DNA from: Atrichornis clamosus
Lineage: Eukaryota > Chordata > Aves > Passeriformes > Menuridae
Length of the DNA stretch: 64,000 nucleotides
Direction: 5' to 3'
NCBI GenBank assembly: GCA_013400975.1
Contig: WBMZ01003476.1
Location: forward strand, 267,619-331,618
Every line of letters begins with the position of its first letter. Position 1 is the stretch's first letter. The position numbers and the translations under genes were made by a program. Shown piece by piece: positions 50,255 through 62,689 of this stretch. Below the pieces are notes generated by a model. The model had not been told where the DNA came from, made no database searches, and worked only from the letters and a program-made list of their open reading frames with translations.

Positions 50255-50410
50255 ATGTGAGGCTGTATTTTTTAACAAGTGTAAGGCATACAATTTTTCC
50301 AAGTGGTGATGTGCAGCAGGCAGTTCATTAAGATGTATCTTCATCTAATTGAGTGTTTTCCTCTTACCGTATCATTTGGCCAAAAGCCAAATGTGATCTT
50401 ATGAGGTAAG
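50255..50410. promoter_or_regulatory. Candidate regulatory element with perfect NFI site
   Basis: Non-repetitive stretch with TTCATTAAG, CATCTAATTGAG and a perfect NFI palindrome (listed separately). The combination is suggestive of an enhancer, but neither conservation nor activity can be judged from one sequence. Confidence 0.3.
50376..50390. promoter_or_regulatory. Perfect NFI (CTF) full-site match
   Basis: TTGGC, spacer CAAAA, GCCAA: an exact match to the dimeric nuclear factor I consensus TTGGC-N5-GCCAA. The palindrome extends three bases further each side (CATTTGGC ... GCCAAATG, 50373-50393). Such an exact and extended match is not common by chance, but occupancy is unknown. Confidence 0.55.
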
Positions 50411-53400
50411 GTATGTGTCACTTTGAGCATATCCCAAGTCCTACAATAGACCCTCCAATCTACGTATTGCAGAGGCTGATGTGAGCTTAGGAGACAGCCT
50501 CAAATCAAATAGTGATTTACCTGCATCTTCACTGCCACCTGATGCACTCCTGAGGCTGTTGTCACATGGCTCTAGTCAAAGAAAGTCTTTGCAAGTATAA
50601 ATTTATTTTGTGTCAATAGTAGTAGATAAGAATAACACACATAACACCTTCTATTGAAACCATATGTTAAATCAGGTTCATACATTTATAAAAAATGTAC
50701 ATCTCTAAAGAGAAATGTGAAAAGTAAAGGTATTGTTTAGCACAAAAAAAGGTTGGAGAAATTATGGATGCCACTTGATAAATGGTAGTTCAGGGAAGTT
50801 CACTGAGCCTGAAATATTGCAGCACTCTAATTTTAACCCCTGACCCTTGGAAAATGCATTCTCTACAGTTACTATACATCCATGAAAAATTGTGTTTTCT
50901 GTGGAAAGTGTGACTGGCTTCTTATTGTTTCTTTATGTTTTCTTCCCTGTAGAGAAAAGGAAATAGACACTCCCAGGCTAAGATTTTGAAAACAGCCAGC
51001 AAGAGTCTATGTCTGATCCTGCCGAGGCAAATAGAATTCTTACATCAGATTTTTGGAAAGGCGTAGAGTTTCCTCTGCACTAGAGCGTTTAGAAAACAAT
51101 GTCCTGCTATTTTCAATCATCCCTTTACAAAATAATTACCTATATTTTATGTTCTACATGTTGTTTCACAGCCTTTATAAAATGATCAGGAATTTATCAT
51201 TAGAAAAACCTAACTTGCATTTTCCAACATGGGAAAGAAACCTTCCAAAATAAAATATGTCTGAACCTAATAATAGTTCAAATTTCTATTTGCCTGGGTA
51301 TTCAATTGATAGATGGTCAGGATAACAATGTCAAACACTCATTTGCATATGTCTCCATGGGTAAATCTCATCAAGCCTGTCCAGGGTCCTTGCTCAAGGA
51401 GCTCAAGTCTTTTTCCTGAATCCAGCAAAGGTGACTCTCACACAGAGACAAATGCACTTCTATTTTCCATAACTAATGTTTTCAAGTTGACAGCCTAATA
51501 TCTTTTAAAAGAAGGATTTCACTTGCTAAGGTAGCTCAGGTCTCCCTATACCAAATGTAGTGTTCAATAACATTTATTTCAGTATAAATGTTGAAGTACA
51601 GAAAAACTTGTGAGGACTAAAATCTGTTCCTTTGCTTCTGATCAAAGTACAGAATACCTACTATGAAATTCCACTTTCTGTGTGTGCAAAGCTATTCTTT
51701 GCTTCCACCTTGGCCTTCACAATTATGCATGCAATTCCCAAATAATCTGACAGAAAACTGTTGGCTCAATGGGAATCAATGAGCAAGGAAGAGACATTAG
51801 TCTCAGTAGGAGACAAAGGTCTGACAGGAAAAAATTATGGCTCTGTTTCTCAAAAAGGCCAAAAGGGAAATCAGTGGCACAGTTAAGAGAACACTGTGCA
51901 GAGGAACTAGACTGGTCTTTGACACAACTTATTTTTTGCCATCTTCTGCCCCGTCCCCAGAAAAAAAAAAAAAAACATAGTCTATTTTAAGTGTCGTTTG
52001 GACAGCTACGTACTCCAGTCTTCCCAAATGAGGGATGTGATCATCCAAAGCAGTTCTGTTGCTAAGGAACTTGCTAACAATAAAGCCAGGACGATATATT
52101 AATCAGCCTCCTGCATTTGTTAAGGCAACCTCCCAGTGTCCTGTGCCTTTTGCACTCTTGTGAATTGGCTGGAGGCTGAAGCTAATAAACTGGTTCCATG
52201 CTCTGAAGAGTCTGCAAACAGCAAACTAAACATTTCACCTCATCACAAGCTCCCAAGAACAGGGCTGGCTGGGTCAATGCATAAAGCCTTGGCTTCTTAT
52301 AATAGGGAGTTCACCCGAAGTGAACAAGATTGAAAAATACTAGGTAGATATTTGAGGGATCTTACAGTAAACAGTCCTACAAGAACTGCAATGTTCATTG
52401 CTCATCTGTAGCTGGACAGAGCTCCATACAGTTCGTTCAGTCACCTATTTTAATAGATAATGTAACATTTTAAATCACAGTATCAAATTCTAGAAATACT
52501 GAAAAGAAAATGCACATACATGGGCTGTATAAAAGTTTACTTAGAGGTAATATGATTTCCCCATATAGTACTGATTACTGTGGCACAGGTTCAAAGAGTT
52601 AAGTGATGCACGCTCCAAGAAGTGACAGCTGACTTTTCCAGAGAATAAGTAAGATACTAGGCTTTTAAGACTGGAGAGTTCACTTGTGTAAGTCCATAAC
52701 TGGAGAAAAGCACCAGGGGTTAGTAACCTGAGCACAGGACTGGTCACCAGAAGCACTTGGTAAAGGTATGTCCCCTCCATAGGTTTGCAAAAGTTTTACA
52801 TTTTTTCCCTTAGATGGGAGTAGGGGATAATCAAGGCATTGTGAACCAAAAAGCATTGAGACTAATGCATTTCAGTCCACATAGATTTTTCCAAAAGACC
52901 TGTGATGTCCTTGAAACAGCTGAAATTTGGACCCATTTCCAATTATTTCCTGCTAGTAAATGTATTGTGTTTCTCTGAGACTGGTACACACTGACTTGTA
53001 CTCCTGTCTCCACATATGGTGTCCTTTTTCCATAGAAACTCAATAGCAAAAGAATACCTTGTGATTGATCTCCTCTGAATGTTAACAAGCAAAGAACACG
53101 TCATTAATAAAATCCAAAGTATGAAAATCTATCTGTCATCAGTATGATGAATCTAGCCCATAATTCCACAAATCAAATCCCTCTGTGAAAACAATGGCTG
53201 TTCACAGATCAATTTGTGGAATCAGAGTAAATCAAAAATGAACTGCCCAGAAGCTAAACATTGAGTCCATCTAATTTAAAAAACATTCTAGTTGCTAGGT
53301 CAGATTATTCACACAGAGTACGTGTATGGCTTGCTCATGCCTACAGCTACAGATTGAGCTCACCAGTTTAAACATTTTTCCAGCAAAAAGTGGATACTTG

Positions 53401-56400
53401 GCACAGCTGTGGAAATGAGCCACTGCATAAGGAGTGAGTTTGATCTGGACATTTGCTGTACTCCCAAATTACAAGTTATTATGGCTGACTTCTTCTTGTT
53501 CTTTCTCCAGAAGAAAAGAACACATTAGGAATATTGCCTTACTTTTTCGAAAAGACAAAAAAAAAAAAGGGTAATCTTCAGTAGAGTCCTTTAACCTCTA
53601 AGCTGATCACAAGTATTCAGTCACCTTTCACCATTCTTGTGCAAGAGCTTTCTTTATGTGTGAACACAAAGAATGAATCCAGCAGATGCACTGGTGGATT
53701 TTGTTTTCTGATTGCCTTCCCCCTCCACCCCAGGGAGAATTTGGAAATCTGGGTTTCAAAGCAGTTATGCTATCTAAATAGTGCAGGAAGAAAGGTGTAA
53801 AACTGAAAGCAGAAAAAAAACCTTTATGAGTTTGCTGTTAAGATTTAGTTTTGGGAAACAGTGTCCTGGGATTGTTTTGGAAATTCTTCCATATAAAACT
53901 TGGAATCAGTTCCATGAGGACAGACAGTACTTGCACTTTTGCCACCTTAGTGCTCTGCCTGCTGTGACACCCTGTCTGCTTCCTCTCCTACTACTGCCAG
54001 TCCCCAGGACTTGAATTTCCTTCTACTAGATAGAAATTTTCAGCAGTTCAGCTACTCCAGCTCAAACAGCCTCTTGTCAGAGTGAATAGGGGGCTTCCCA
54101 AAGGGCCAGCTCTCCTTCTCCACCCTCTGCTGCATACCTTTATCTACAGCTCTAACCTCTACACTATTACAGAAATTATGAATTATATGTCCAGCTTTTG
54201 AAGGAAAAGACTGAGCCCAGTATCTTATCCTAAGCACAGGATAGCTTTCCTTCTTTCTAGTTTTGCAGATACACCTGAAGAAAAAAGGGTTTTCCTGTCA
54301 ATCCCCTCTCTCCAGTATTTGGTATTAGATGGTATAAGCATTCCTTATCTATGTTGCACAGTCCCAGCCAAGCCATGGCTTTCCTCAGCACATGTGTGCA
54401 ACAGCCAAGGATCCTGTAGATTATCTCATATGGTTCAAGCTGGGCTGTGTCCAGACACACAGGGGGAATCCTGTACGCACACTGTGGTGATTAACCCCAG
54501 AATGTTTGCTGGACTTTGCAATGCCTCTGGCTCTTTTGAGCGTGAAGTGCCATTGGCTGGGAGGGAAAACCTGGCAGGACGATGGGAAGCAGGACTCTGC
54601 CTTCTCTATTTAATCATCACCATATTTTGCTCATTTTTGTCTGCAGAAACCACTTAACTCAATATGGATACACAGCTAAAAGCAATAGGGAATCAGAATC
54701 ATGTTTTACAGATCAGGCACCAGTGGAACTGAACACTTACATAACTTCCTTCATGAGGATTTCATGTATGTCTGTGCTTGTCAGAAACAACGAGCAGGAG
54801 AATCTCCAAAATGAAACACCAGTGTCCAGTTCAGCCATTAAAATCTGGCAATAAAGTAGAAAACTTTGTACTGGTAAAAATCAGCTGCTAGAGAAAAGAA
54901 GAATAAGGCAGAGGAAAGAAGAGCTGAGCCTTCAGAAGCAGCTTTTCAAGTGCCAAGCAGAGCAAAAACGCACTAAGGAAAAGCTTTTACTATCAGTAGT
55001 AAACCACAAACACAAGTGATCAGGGAAATGCAGGGATTGATAGAGAAAATAAGTGGGTATGAAGACAGTAACCTTGTAGATGAAACACTAACCTCGTGTC
55101 AGTCAGGGAACACGAGGTACAGCCTTAGAAAACCACAAGTGAAAATGAAACCAGGCCTGAACAAGCTGTGAAGACAAATAAAAGCTTTTGCAGTCATATA
55201 AAGCAGTAATCTTGCTGAGCGAACACTGTAGGCTTTGAAAGACAGGGCAAGTATACAGAACCAGGAATCTCAATGACTTCCTCACATCTATGCTCACCAG
55301 GAAGCAGGAATAATTTTGCTGCATGCAAACAGGGGAGGAGAAAAATAGATAGCAAGTGAGGAAGGTACTAGAAGAATCAGAAAGGAATTAGATCAGTCAA
55401 AGAAAATCCAGATGACATCAGGACTTGACAAAATAGGACATTTTCAATATTTTCATTTATGCTAGCTGGGGGCTAGAGACAAATTAACCTGACCTCCCCT
55501 GGTTTTGAATGTTAACACAGGAGGAACCATGAAAATACAGCCCTTTACAGAAAGGTTAACAGATGTTCCAGTGAAATTATTAGCTGATTTTTCTATCTCG
55601 TAGTTAATGAGATATGAATTAATTATTTTATTTCTTTAAGAAGTAAATAATTAAATCTCACCAAAATAAGCTTCAGAAGAACAGAGGTTTTAGGTCCAAA
55701 CGATGTTCAGGTCTTTTTCCCTTCAACTCTTTGGCTGCTGATATTTCAGAAACCTGGCCTTTAATAAATGTCCTAACAGACCAACTCTGCTTTCAGGTGG
55801 AGACTGCAGTGAAGTCACAAATCCATAAAGATGACATCAAATTGCTACTATGAATACAATTGTCATGCCACAAGTTCAATGTCAGCATTTTTCCAAGATT
55901 CAGAAGAGGGCAGGAAAATCTGTGGAAGTGCCAAATCTTACTTGAAAGCATGTTCTTCACAAACAAGTATATGAAATAACAGAAGATAAAACTGTCACTG
56001 TTAATTGGAGACAGTTGGATATTTTTAATCTTGAGGCCTCACTAAAATGCAGTAACTGCTATGAAACATGACAGAGCCCTGGTTCATCTCTTTGAGGGGG
56101 AACTTGAATACCATCAAACTTGTGGTCGAGTGCTACAAAAGGAATGTGTTTTGCATATTGGATCTAAGGTCAAATATTGTCTCTGACACACTGATGCCAT
56201 TTTTTTGCACTTACATTGTGAGATGCAATTTTTGCAATTACACATGTGAGATTTTACCTTAAAATTTAGTTTCTGCCAACACATGGTTTTATATTAATAT
56301 CACAGCTTTTACTTAAAATACATCTATGAAGACAAATTTGAAAATATGAGCCAAGCATGCCCTGGTGGAAAATAAGGAGAGACACAATCTTTAAATTTTT

Positions 56401-57746
56401 TCAAGATATCTCTTTTGTCTTTTAGTTAAATAACATTTTTGCTAGGGCTGACTTCTGTCATATTAGCAAAGCTGCTTCTATGAATTAATGCAAAATAGAA
56501 TTTGAACATTACAAATAACATACATACTCTGCTTACTTTCAGTCACCAAGAATAGAAACCGACACTTTCTAACACGGTTAGTTTAATTACTGCGCAAAAC
56601 TTTGTGGCTTGGTTCTGTTCTGGTGGGTATACATGACGTGTAAGACCAGATGTATGAACCAAAAGAAGGAAAAAAGCATTTTGGCAGACATACGGAGCAG
56701 TCATCAGTACAATGTCTCTTCTGGGGGACCACAGAACGGTCAGAAATAGGGCAGTGTAGAGCTACATCCCACAACAGCATTGCTACCCCAGACTTAGGGC
56801 AGGTTGAACAGCTCTCCCTGCAAACTTTAGGGAGCGTTGGAGTGAAACAAATCATTATTTCGTAACAGATTTGTTGTAGAGCTAGAAAGACACTGTGAAT
56901 ATTCACTTTTCTAATACTAATCTTCTTACCACTCTCAACATATCCTTCTTCCTAATGATGGAAGAGACTTCATAGCTTTGCCTTCAGAAACACCTTGTTG
57001 CACTAAGGAGGTCCCTGAGAAAAATAACTTCTGTGTTCTAAACACTTCTGCTACTGTTTAAATATTTAAAGGCTTTTAGGTGTTTCAGTAAGAATTTAGT
57101 GAGCAAGACAAAAGTTTTCTATTGTAACTACATCACACACAGAGCCTTGCCCTTTCTTTCTTCTGCAATACTTTTCTAGCCAGTGTTGCAAGGATTTCAG
57201 CAGTAAAGCTCATTGGGTTTCAACAGGCTGAACAAAGTACCCAATGCCAGGCTTTGATTGTTTTCATTTGTGTGATAGCTGTTCTCCACATAGAGTAGTA
57301 TCTGCACTGCCAGGTACTACTGGTCACTGGGGTTTGAACTTCTCCATATCTGCAGATGGTCTAATCAACATGGCAAGTGCCTGTGTGTCCATAATAAAGC
57401 AACAGATTATTATCGTTGTTTTTATTATTATCATCATTATAATAATTGTCAACATAATGTAAGAAGCTGTTAAAAATGTTAGTCTAATTCAGCTGAGGAA
57501 AATTATATTTTCTGAAATTATTGAAATTCTTTACCAGTTTAAGCGTGGGGTAAAAAACCTCAATCTGGAGGCACATTCTGCAGTTTCCAATTTTGCCAAC
57601 CATGCCATTGGTGAATATGCCAGGAATGTATTCTAGCATTTTATTACAAAAAAAAAAAATCCTCAGAAAACAAATGGACAGGAAAATTTTATTCCATGTG
57701 CTATGAGCACTAGTCAGTTGAGGCTGGCATCTTACTTTTCAGAGAG
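50411..57746. other. Unique sequence, no gene seen
   Basis: About 7.3 kb of AT-rich DNA. Contains an A15 run at 51961-51975 and an A-rich run near 53560. A TAAT-bearing, non-repetitive piece at about 52060-52200 could be a conserved element. A TTA/ATC-type run lies near 57410-57450. Frames at 54319-54657 (+) and 56583-56906 (-) reach 107-112 codons without any recognisable domain. No transposon or RNA gene was recognised. Confidence 0.5.
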
Positions 57747-57778
57747 TTTTTGTTTTGTTTTGTTTTTTTTCTTTTTTT
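57747..57778 (+). repeat. T-rich / (TTTTG)n run
   Basis: T5G, then TTTTG units, then T8 and T7 tracts. It lies just outside the 3' end of the antisense CR1 copy and is separated from it by about 20 bases. Confidence 0.8.
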
Positions 57779-57800
57779 AAATTTTCCATTAGCCCTCAAA

Positions 57801-58131
57801 TCACAGAATCACAGAATCATTAGGGTTGGAAAGGACCTTTGGAAATCATCTACTCCAATCCCCCTGACAAGAGGGGTGTAATCTAGAGCAGATCACACAG
57901 GAACATGTCCAGGTGGGTTTTGAATGTCTCCAGACAGGTAGGTTCCATAACCTCCCTGGGCAGCCTGTTCCAGTGCTCTGGCACCCTCAATACAAGGAAG
58001 TTCTTCCTCATGTTGCAGTGGAACTTGTGTTTTAGTTTATGGCCATTGTTCCTCATCCTGTCACTGCACACCACTGAAGAACCTGGTACCATCCTCTTGG
58101 CACCTGCCTTTGAGATATTTACATGTATTCA
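57801..58131 (-). mobile_element. CR1 LINE 3' end, 5'-truncated, antisense
   Basis: The + strand begins with TCACAGAATCACAGAATCA, the complement of the CR1 terminal octamers, then AGGGTTGGAAAGGACC, the complement of the GGTCCTTTCCAACCCT block. Reading the minus strand, the last part of ORF2 is recognisable, with RMRNNGHKLK and then PEHWNRLPREV and LETFKTHLD before a stop at about 57883, matching the CR1 ORF2 C-terminus. The copy is about 330 bp, lacks the reverse transcriptase and endonuclease, and is inactive. It is much better preserved than the relic at 30.5 kb, so it is a younger insertion. Confidence 0.95.
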
Positions 58132-58689
58132 TTAGATAACTTATTAATTATTGGCTCAGACAGTACTTTAGTTTTGCTGAAGTCAAATCTTTATTCACTT
58201 AACCAAATGGTTACTAGTTTTGCAACATCTCTAGATGCATATAGCAACAGAAACCCTTGGCTTTCCTTTCTGTAAGACTACCTGAAGAGCAAGTATCTTG
58301 ATAAGCTTTGCAAAAGATGCAAATCAATCAGAAACTCCAGACTGCCTGGTCAGAAGTGACAAAACAGCCAGGTTGTAAGTCTTGGAGAATCTCTTTCCAT
58401 TACAGCTGTGCTGAAAGGATTCCATAAGAATAAGCATCAGATGGGAGATGAAAAATCAACCAGTAGATATATGGAGAGAATACAGCACATGGAAATGTGG
58501 TGAAACATTGTAACTATTAAATAAAAGGCCTGTGCCATTTATTTTAACATTTAATCTGCAGAAGGGGGATTCAGTTGTACTAATTTCTCCCAAAGCTTTA
58601 CATTTGAGAGTATGTGTTTAACATTAAGTCAGATTTTCCAATGCCAAAAGCAAAAAGTGACATGGTTTCCAGATGTAGATTTTAGTAGA
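58132..58689. other. Unique AT-rich sequence, no gene seen
   Basis: No coding, RNA or repeat signature recognised between the CR1 copy and the SOX-type cluster. Confidence 0.55.
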
Positions 58690-58800
58690 TCATGTCTCAG
58701 ATAATTAAGGGCTGTCAGATCTGAGTGGGTTAGTAATTGAAGCTGTATAGAACACAATTTATTGTCAAACAATACCAGACCTTCAGTGAAAAGCAGAAAT
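58690..58800. promoter_or_regulatory. Candidate regulatory element with SOX-type inverted pair
   Basis: Contains CAGATAATTAAGG and TTAGTAATTGAAG homeodomain-type cores, then ACAAT-TT-ATTGT at 58754-58765, a perfect 12-bp palindrome of two SOX cores, and a third ACAAT at 58769-58773. Paired inverted ACAAT/ATTGT sites are known for SOX-E dimers, usually with a slightly longer spacer. Motif presence is seen; function is inference. Confidence 0.3.
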
Positions 58801-59179
58801 CACATCTCTCTAACATAGGCTTTTCATTCTGTGAATAAGGAGGTATGGATTGAAAACATCAGATTTCCCTTCCAAATGGGAAGAAATGTTAAATAAAAAG
58901 CAGTTCCCTGGAACATTCTTTATATGTGCTGTGTTATTTGTCTCCCCACATTCCAATGTTCGCTTGTTATTTTCTTTTGGAAAACATGCACAAATTACGC
59001 AGTTTCCCTAACCTACTCTACTTAGAGGAGACAGACCTGAACATCAACTGTTTGTATTCAGCTCAGTGCTGCTCAAAATAGTTTATAGTTGAGAATAAAC
59101 TGAACCATCAGAAATAGGATCTCAATCCTTTGAAATGTCAGCAGATCAAGTTCACTGCACAAGCAGGAGCTGAATTTTC
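58801..59179. other. Unique sequence, no gene seen
   Basis: AT-rich; nothing recognised. Confidence 0.55.
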
Positions 59180-59330
59180 AATCCAGAAGGCTGCATCATT
59201 GTCAAAAGCTCGAGATTATTTAGGTGAGCTGATTTACTAACATGGCAACTAATGAGATTTGTGCGCCAAAGTTTGATTTATACTTTGGATTCATCTTGTC
59301 AGACCAGCTGTAAATAATATCTGCTAAGAG
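59180..59330. promoter_or_regulatory. Candidate conserved non-coding element
   Basis: Non-repetitive stretch with AGATTATTTAGG, GCAACTAATGAGATTTG, TGCGCCAAAGTTTG and TGATTTATACTTTGG. It mixes homeodomain, nuclear-receptor-like and CpG-retaining motifs without coding character. Appearance only; alignment needed. Confidence 0.22.
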
Positions 59331-61369
59331 CAACATTTTACATGGTCCATTTTCAGTTTGCTCAGATTGCTCAGAAGCCCGTGGTAAGTCATCTCAAGCA
59401 TCAGACTCAAATTCTGCTTTGTCCTGGGCCACCATGTAGGAAAGCAAAAAGGATACTGGCAAATGGGATGTTGGGGGCTTGCAAGAACCTGACCCAGCAT
59501 CTGCAAAGGCTAAAGAAGTATCTTAGTTTAGGATATCCCTGTTTACCTTCATAATTTGGCCAGGCCCACGGAGGGAAAGGACCAGACCTTCTCTTCACTG
59601 ACATCTAGGAGCAGGATTATCTAATGCTGATAGCATTAATTCACTGAAACCAAGTGTAAAAATGGTCTTAACTACAGCAGGTCTTTGGTTTTATCCTAGG
59701 GGAGAGAACAAAATGCACAGTCTTCTCTCAGTCTGCCCTACAAAAAAAAAAAAAGGTGACTTGGGCAACTTTGACACATCAGTGCTGAAAACAAATCAGA
59801 GGGCAGAGAAAGGCAAAAAAGGCTTTCTTTCCAAATCCTTTTCAGGCAGCTTCACAAAGTTTTTCTTTCACACATTCACACCTTTAATCTTTTATTGTTG
59901 ACTAAATCTGAATATCACAATGAAAAAAGACAAAGAAGTGTTGAAGAATCTTTTGATTTTTTTTCCTTTTATATTCTAACTTTAAAAGTTGTTGGGAATG
60001 TTGATGAATTAATAAAATTGAAACACATTTTAGAGAAGGCAGCATGTTTTCACTGAGGTTTGGAAGTACACCTTGCAGTTCAGGTACATAACATGAACTT
60101 CAAGTAATGATCTACAGGCAGTTTCCCATGGGGAAATCAGTGCTAGCTATAACAAAGCCAGTTTGCTACATACATTTCTGTCTTCAACATGCTTGAAGTT
60201 CATCAGAGCACAAACAGAAAATGTAGCAAGGACAGAACAAAATACCACAAATGGCAGCTTTTTTAAAAGGTTGCATGTCAGCAGCCATATGTCCTGTTTC
60301 CTTTTGGATCCAGTGGCAGACTGGGTTAAGCACAGGGTGTGTCTATGCTGCATTTTCATACCTGCATTGGACTCAAGTTTCCATAAAGAGATGTCACATT
60401 TCTTCAGACAAGTGTCTTCATTTCAGCATGGGCAATGACAGGTCCTGTATGCAGCTGCTGGATGCTGCCAAGTTGCAGCAACCCAAGACAGGAGGAGCTG
60501 TGTAACCTCTACAGTCTGTACCCATGTAATCAAAAGCAGAGCCGGGGCTCAGCTTCCCAGCATCTGCTCTGCAGCAACCCCACACCCCCCTAACAGCTTC
60601 CCTAGCGAAGCTCAAATCCTTAGTACAAAGGAGTAATTGAAAAGCAAACCATTTTAATCTGTGGGATAGAAAGATACTCTGCAGCCAAGCTGACAATTCT
60701 TGCTCTTTAGTATTGATTGAATGGTCATTTGTTATAACGATGCCTAAAACAGTCAAGCAGATGCTACAAATATTGCTGGTTTGATTTATAAATGTAGAAG
60801 ACTCTTCATCTTCTTGCTGTAGAAGAATGCAAAACTTCACAGCCTCTGTTCTCCAAACATAGTTGTCCAGGTAGATTTTTTTGAGATATTTCTCCTTTTG
60901 CTTTTTGTGTTTTAATAACAGACTATTTCACAGACCAATGGCAAATTTGTGAAGGCTAAAGATGTCGTGCCAAATGTCTACCTCAGATCTTCACCTCCAG
61001 TGCTATGGAAGATAATAACCCAGGATAACTCAGTAGGCTTGCTAAATTACCATGTCAACAGGGAATGTTTATCCTGCACATGCAGGATCACTTTTACCTC
61101 AAGAGGTTTGGCACAGAAGAGCTGATAAATTCACAGCATGTATTCAAAAGATGCTTTCAGCAAAACATTTCCACTTTTATTCTGGCAGTGCTCAGATGAG
61201 GCTGAAGAAATCTCCACAAAGTGAAAGAGGAGACAGGGCCAGGAAGTACAGACTAAAGAGAAATCATAGCTGAATTGTGCATGAGTTTTCAGCTGCATCA
61301 AATATCAAGGGCTTGCTCATTGCACGGTGGAAGGAGGCAAATGAATATGGCTGTAACATAGACAAGGTC
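59331..61369. other. Unique sequence, no gene seen
   Basis: Includes an A13 run at 59741-59753. The 140-codon open frame on the minus strand (60418-60840) begins at GTG and has no recognisable domain, so it is not called. Overlapping short frames near 59342-59604 look like chance. No repeat family was recognised. Confidence 0.5.
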
Positions 61370-61600
61370 TGGACAACAGTAATCATAATGACTATAGTTA
61401 GTAAAAGGGGGCAGTATAAATACAAGTAAGCAAATTAGCATATGGAAGGTAAAAGCACCATTTCATCGTGCCACACCGACAAAATTACCCCAGAAAATTG
61501 AATGTACAGCTCTAATTCATGCAATTGAGAGAGACAGTGAAGCTAATCTGAGTACTTAATGACTATGACAGAAGCATCACAATGTAATTGCAATGTATTT
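61370..61600. promoter_or_regulatory. Candidate conserved non-coding element
   Basis: A dense series of motifs: AACAGTAATCATAATGAC, AGCAAATTAGCATATGG (POU/homeodomain-like next to a CATATG E-box, about 61430-61445), CATTTCATCGTGCC, CTCTAATTCATGCAATTG and GCTAATCTGAG, ending in CAATGTAATTGCAATG. The stretch is non-repetitive and non-coding. Of all the calls based on sequence texture, this is the one I would align first. Confidence 0.32.
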
Positions 61601-62124
61601 TTTTTGCCAAAATGTATCATCACATCACCTCTGTTCCTCTGGAACAAATATATTTATCTGAATGGAAGCACATAGATTTCCAAACCCCTTTGTTTCATGA
61701 CAAAAGCTGCATGCCATCTCCTGTGTCAAGGAGCTGCAGTTTGGATACCTGTGCTTGTAACACAGTGTTTATTTTGGGATCTGTTTCATACCTGTGCCTC
61801 TGAGACACCAAAATCATGAATCTGCTTTGTTTGTTAACTTAACTGATCCAGAGAGAACTATGGGGGCTGTCCTGCAAGGACATAATATTTCTTCCCCAAA
61901 TGAAGGCCCCTCATGTATTACAAAACTACCTTAGTTGAGATACTTGATGCCAAACCTCCTCAGTGAAGAGGGAAACTGATTTTCCCCTTTCCTTCATTTA
62001 AACACTTCATCTATCATTTTCATCACGTGTAAAATGAAAACAATACCAGCCTTCTTCCCAAAGGCATCATTAGACCCAGCTCACTAGTTTCCTCCAAGAG
62101 ATTCACCAGATTAAAGTAGAAAAA
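61601..62124. other. Unique sequence, no gene seen
   Basis: Non-repetitive; a short frame at 61588-61803 (+) has no recognisable product. Nothing else noted. Confidence 0.55.
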
Positions 62125-62190
62125 TTTGTTATTGTTATAGCAATTACTGTTATTATTATTGCTATTGTTATTATTGTTATTTTTATTTTA
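62125..62190 (+). repeat. Imperfect (TTA/TTG)n trinucleotide repeat
   Basis: About 65 bases made of TTG, TTA and ATT units with interruptions. A decayed microsatellite; may vary in length between individuals. Confidence 0.85.
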
Positions 62191-62498
62191 CCACTATAAA
62201 GACATTGCATGCAGTCATAAGACAGATAACAAAAAGTAAGGAAGAGGCAATATACTTCTCTTTGGCATCTTTTCCCCCTCTGATGTATGTTCTATAACTA
62301 GTCCTGTCTATGTGTAGCAACATGCCTGCTGCTGCAGTCCTGTGACAAGTTACATTACTAGTGAAGAGATGTGGTCGAAAATACCTTGTTTCTTGCCATA
62401 TTTTCCAATGGAATTTCTTCCCCCTCTCTTATAGCAACTTCCTAAAGTTTGCTATTCTTCCTCTTGGGGGAAATAAGAAAGAAAAAGCAAATCCCTCA

Positions 62499-62531
62499 TT
62501 TTTTTTCTCTTTTCTTTTCTTTTTTCTTTTT
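62499..62531 (+). repeat. Pyrimidine (T/C) tract
   Basis: T8 followed by TC-interrupted T runs for about 33 bases. Simple sequence. Confidence 0.8.
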
Positions 62532-62650
62532 AAATGTTAGCTTTTTGATAGGATGTTAAAACATTCCTGAATTATTTCTGATAAAGTGCTTTTTTTCCTA
62601 TTAACTTGTAATTTTTTTACTTTAAAAGATTTTTTTCTGAAGAGGACTCT

Positions 62651-62671
62651 TAAATAAATAAATAAATAAAT
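62651..62671 (+). repeat. (AAAT)n tetranucleotide repeat
   Basis: Five TAAA/AAAT units in uninterrupted succession. A plausible polymorphic microsatellite. Confidence 0.88.
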
Positions 62672-62689
62672 TGAGGAAGCAGTCAAAAA

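Larger units (their letters stand above)
62191..62689. other. Low-complexity, T-rich sequence
   Basis: Contains a pyrimidine tract at 62499-62531 and an AAAT tetranucleotide repeat at 62651-62671, with several T7-T8 runs between. No gene or transposon was recognised. Confidence 0.6.

Noticed and set aside
51769..51990. Possible processed pseudogene ending in poly(A) at 51961-51975
   Set aside because: The sequence before the A run matches no transcript I recognise, and there is no AATAAA in position or visible target duplication.
57410..57450. TTA/ATC-rich run as a possible structured element
   Set aside because: Looks like a decayed simple repeat; no stable fold or motif was evident.
60418..60840. 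140-codon minus-strand frame
   Set aside because: Begins at GTG, not ATG; no domain, no splice context; likely chance.
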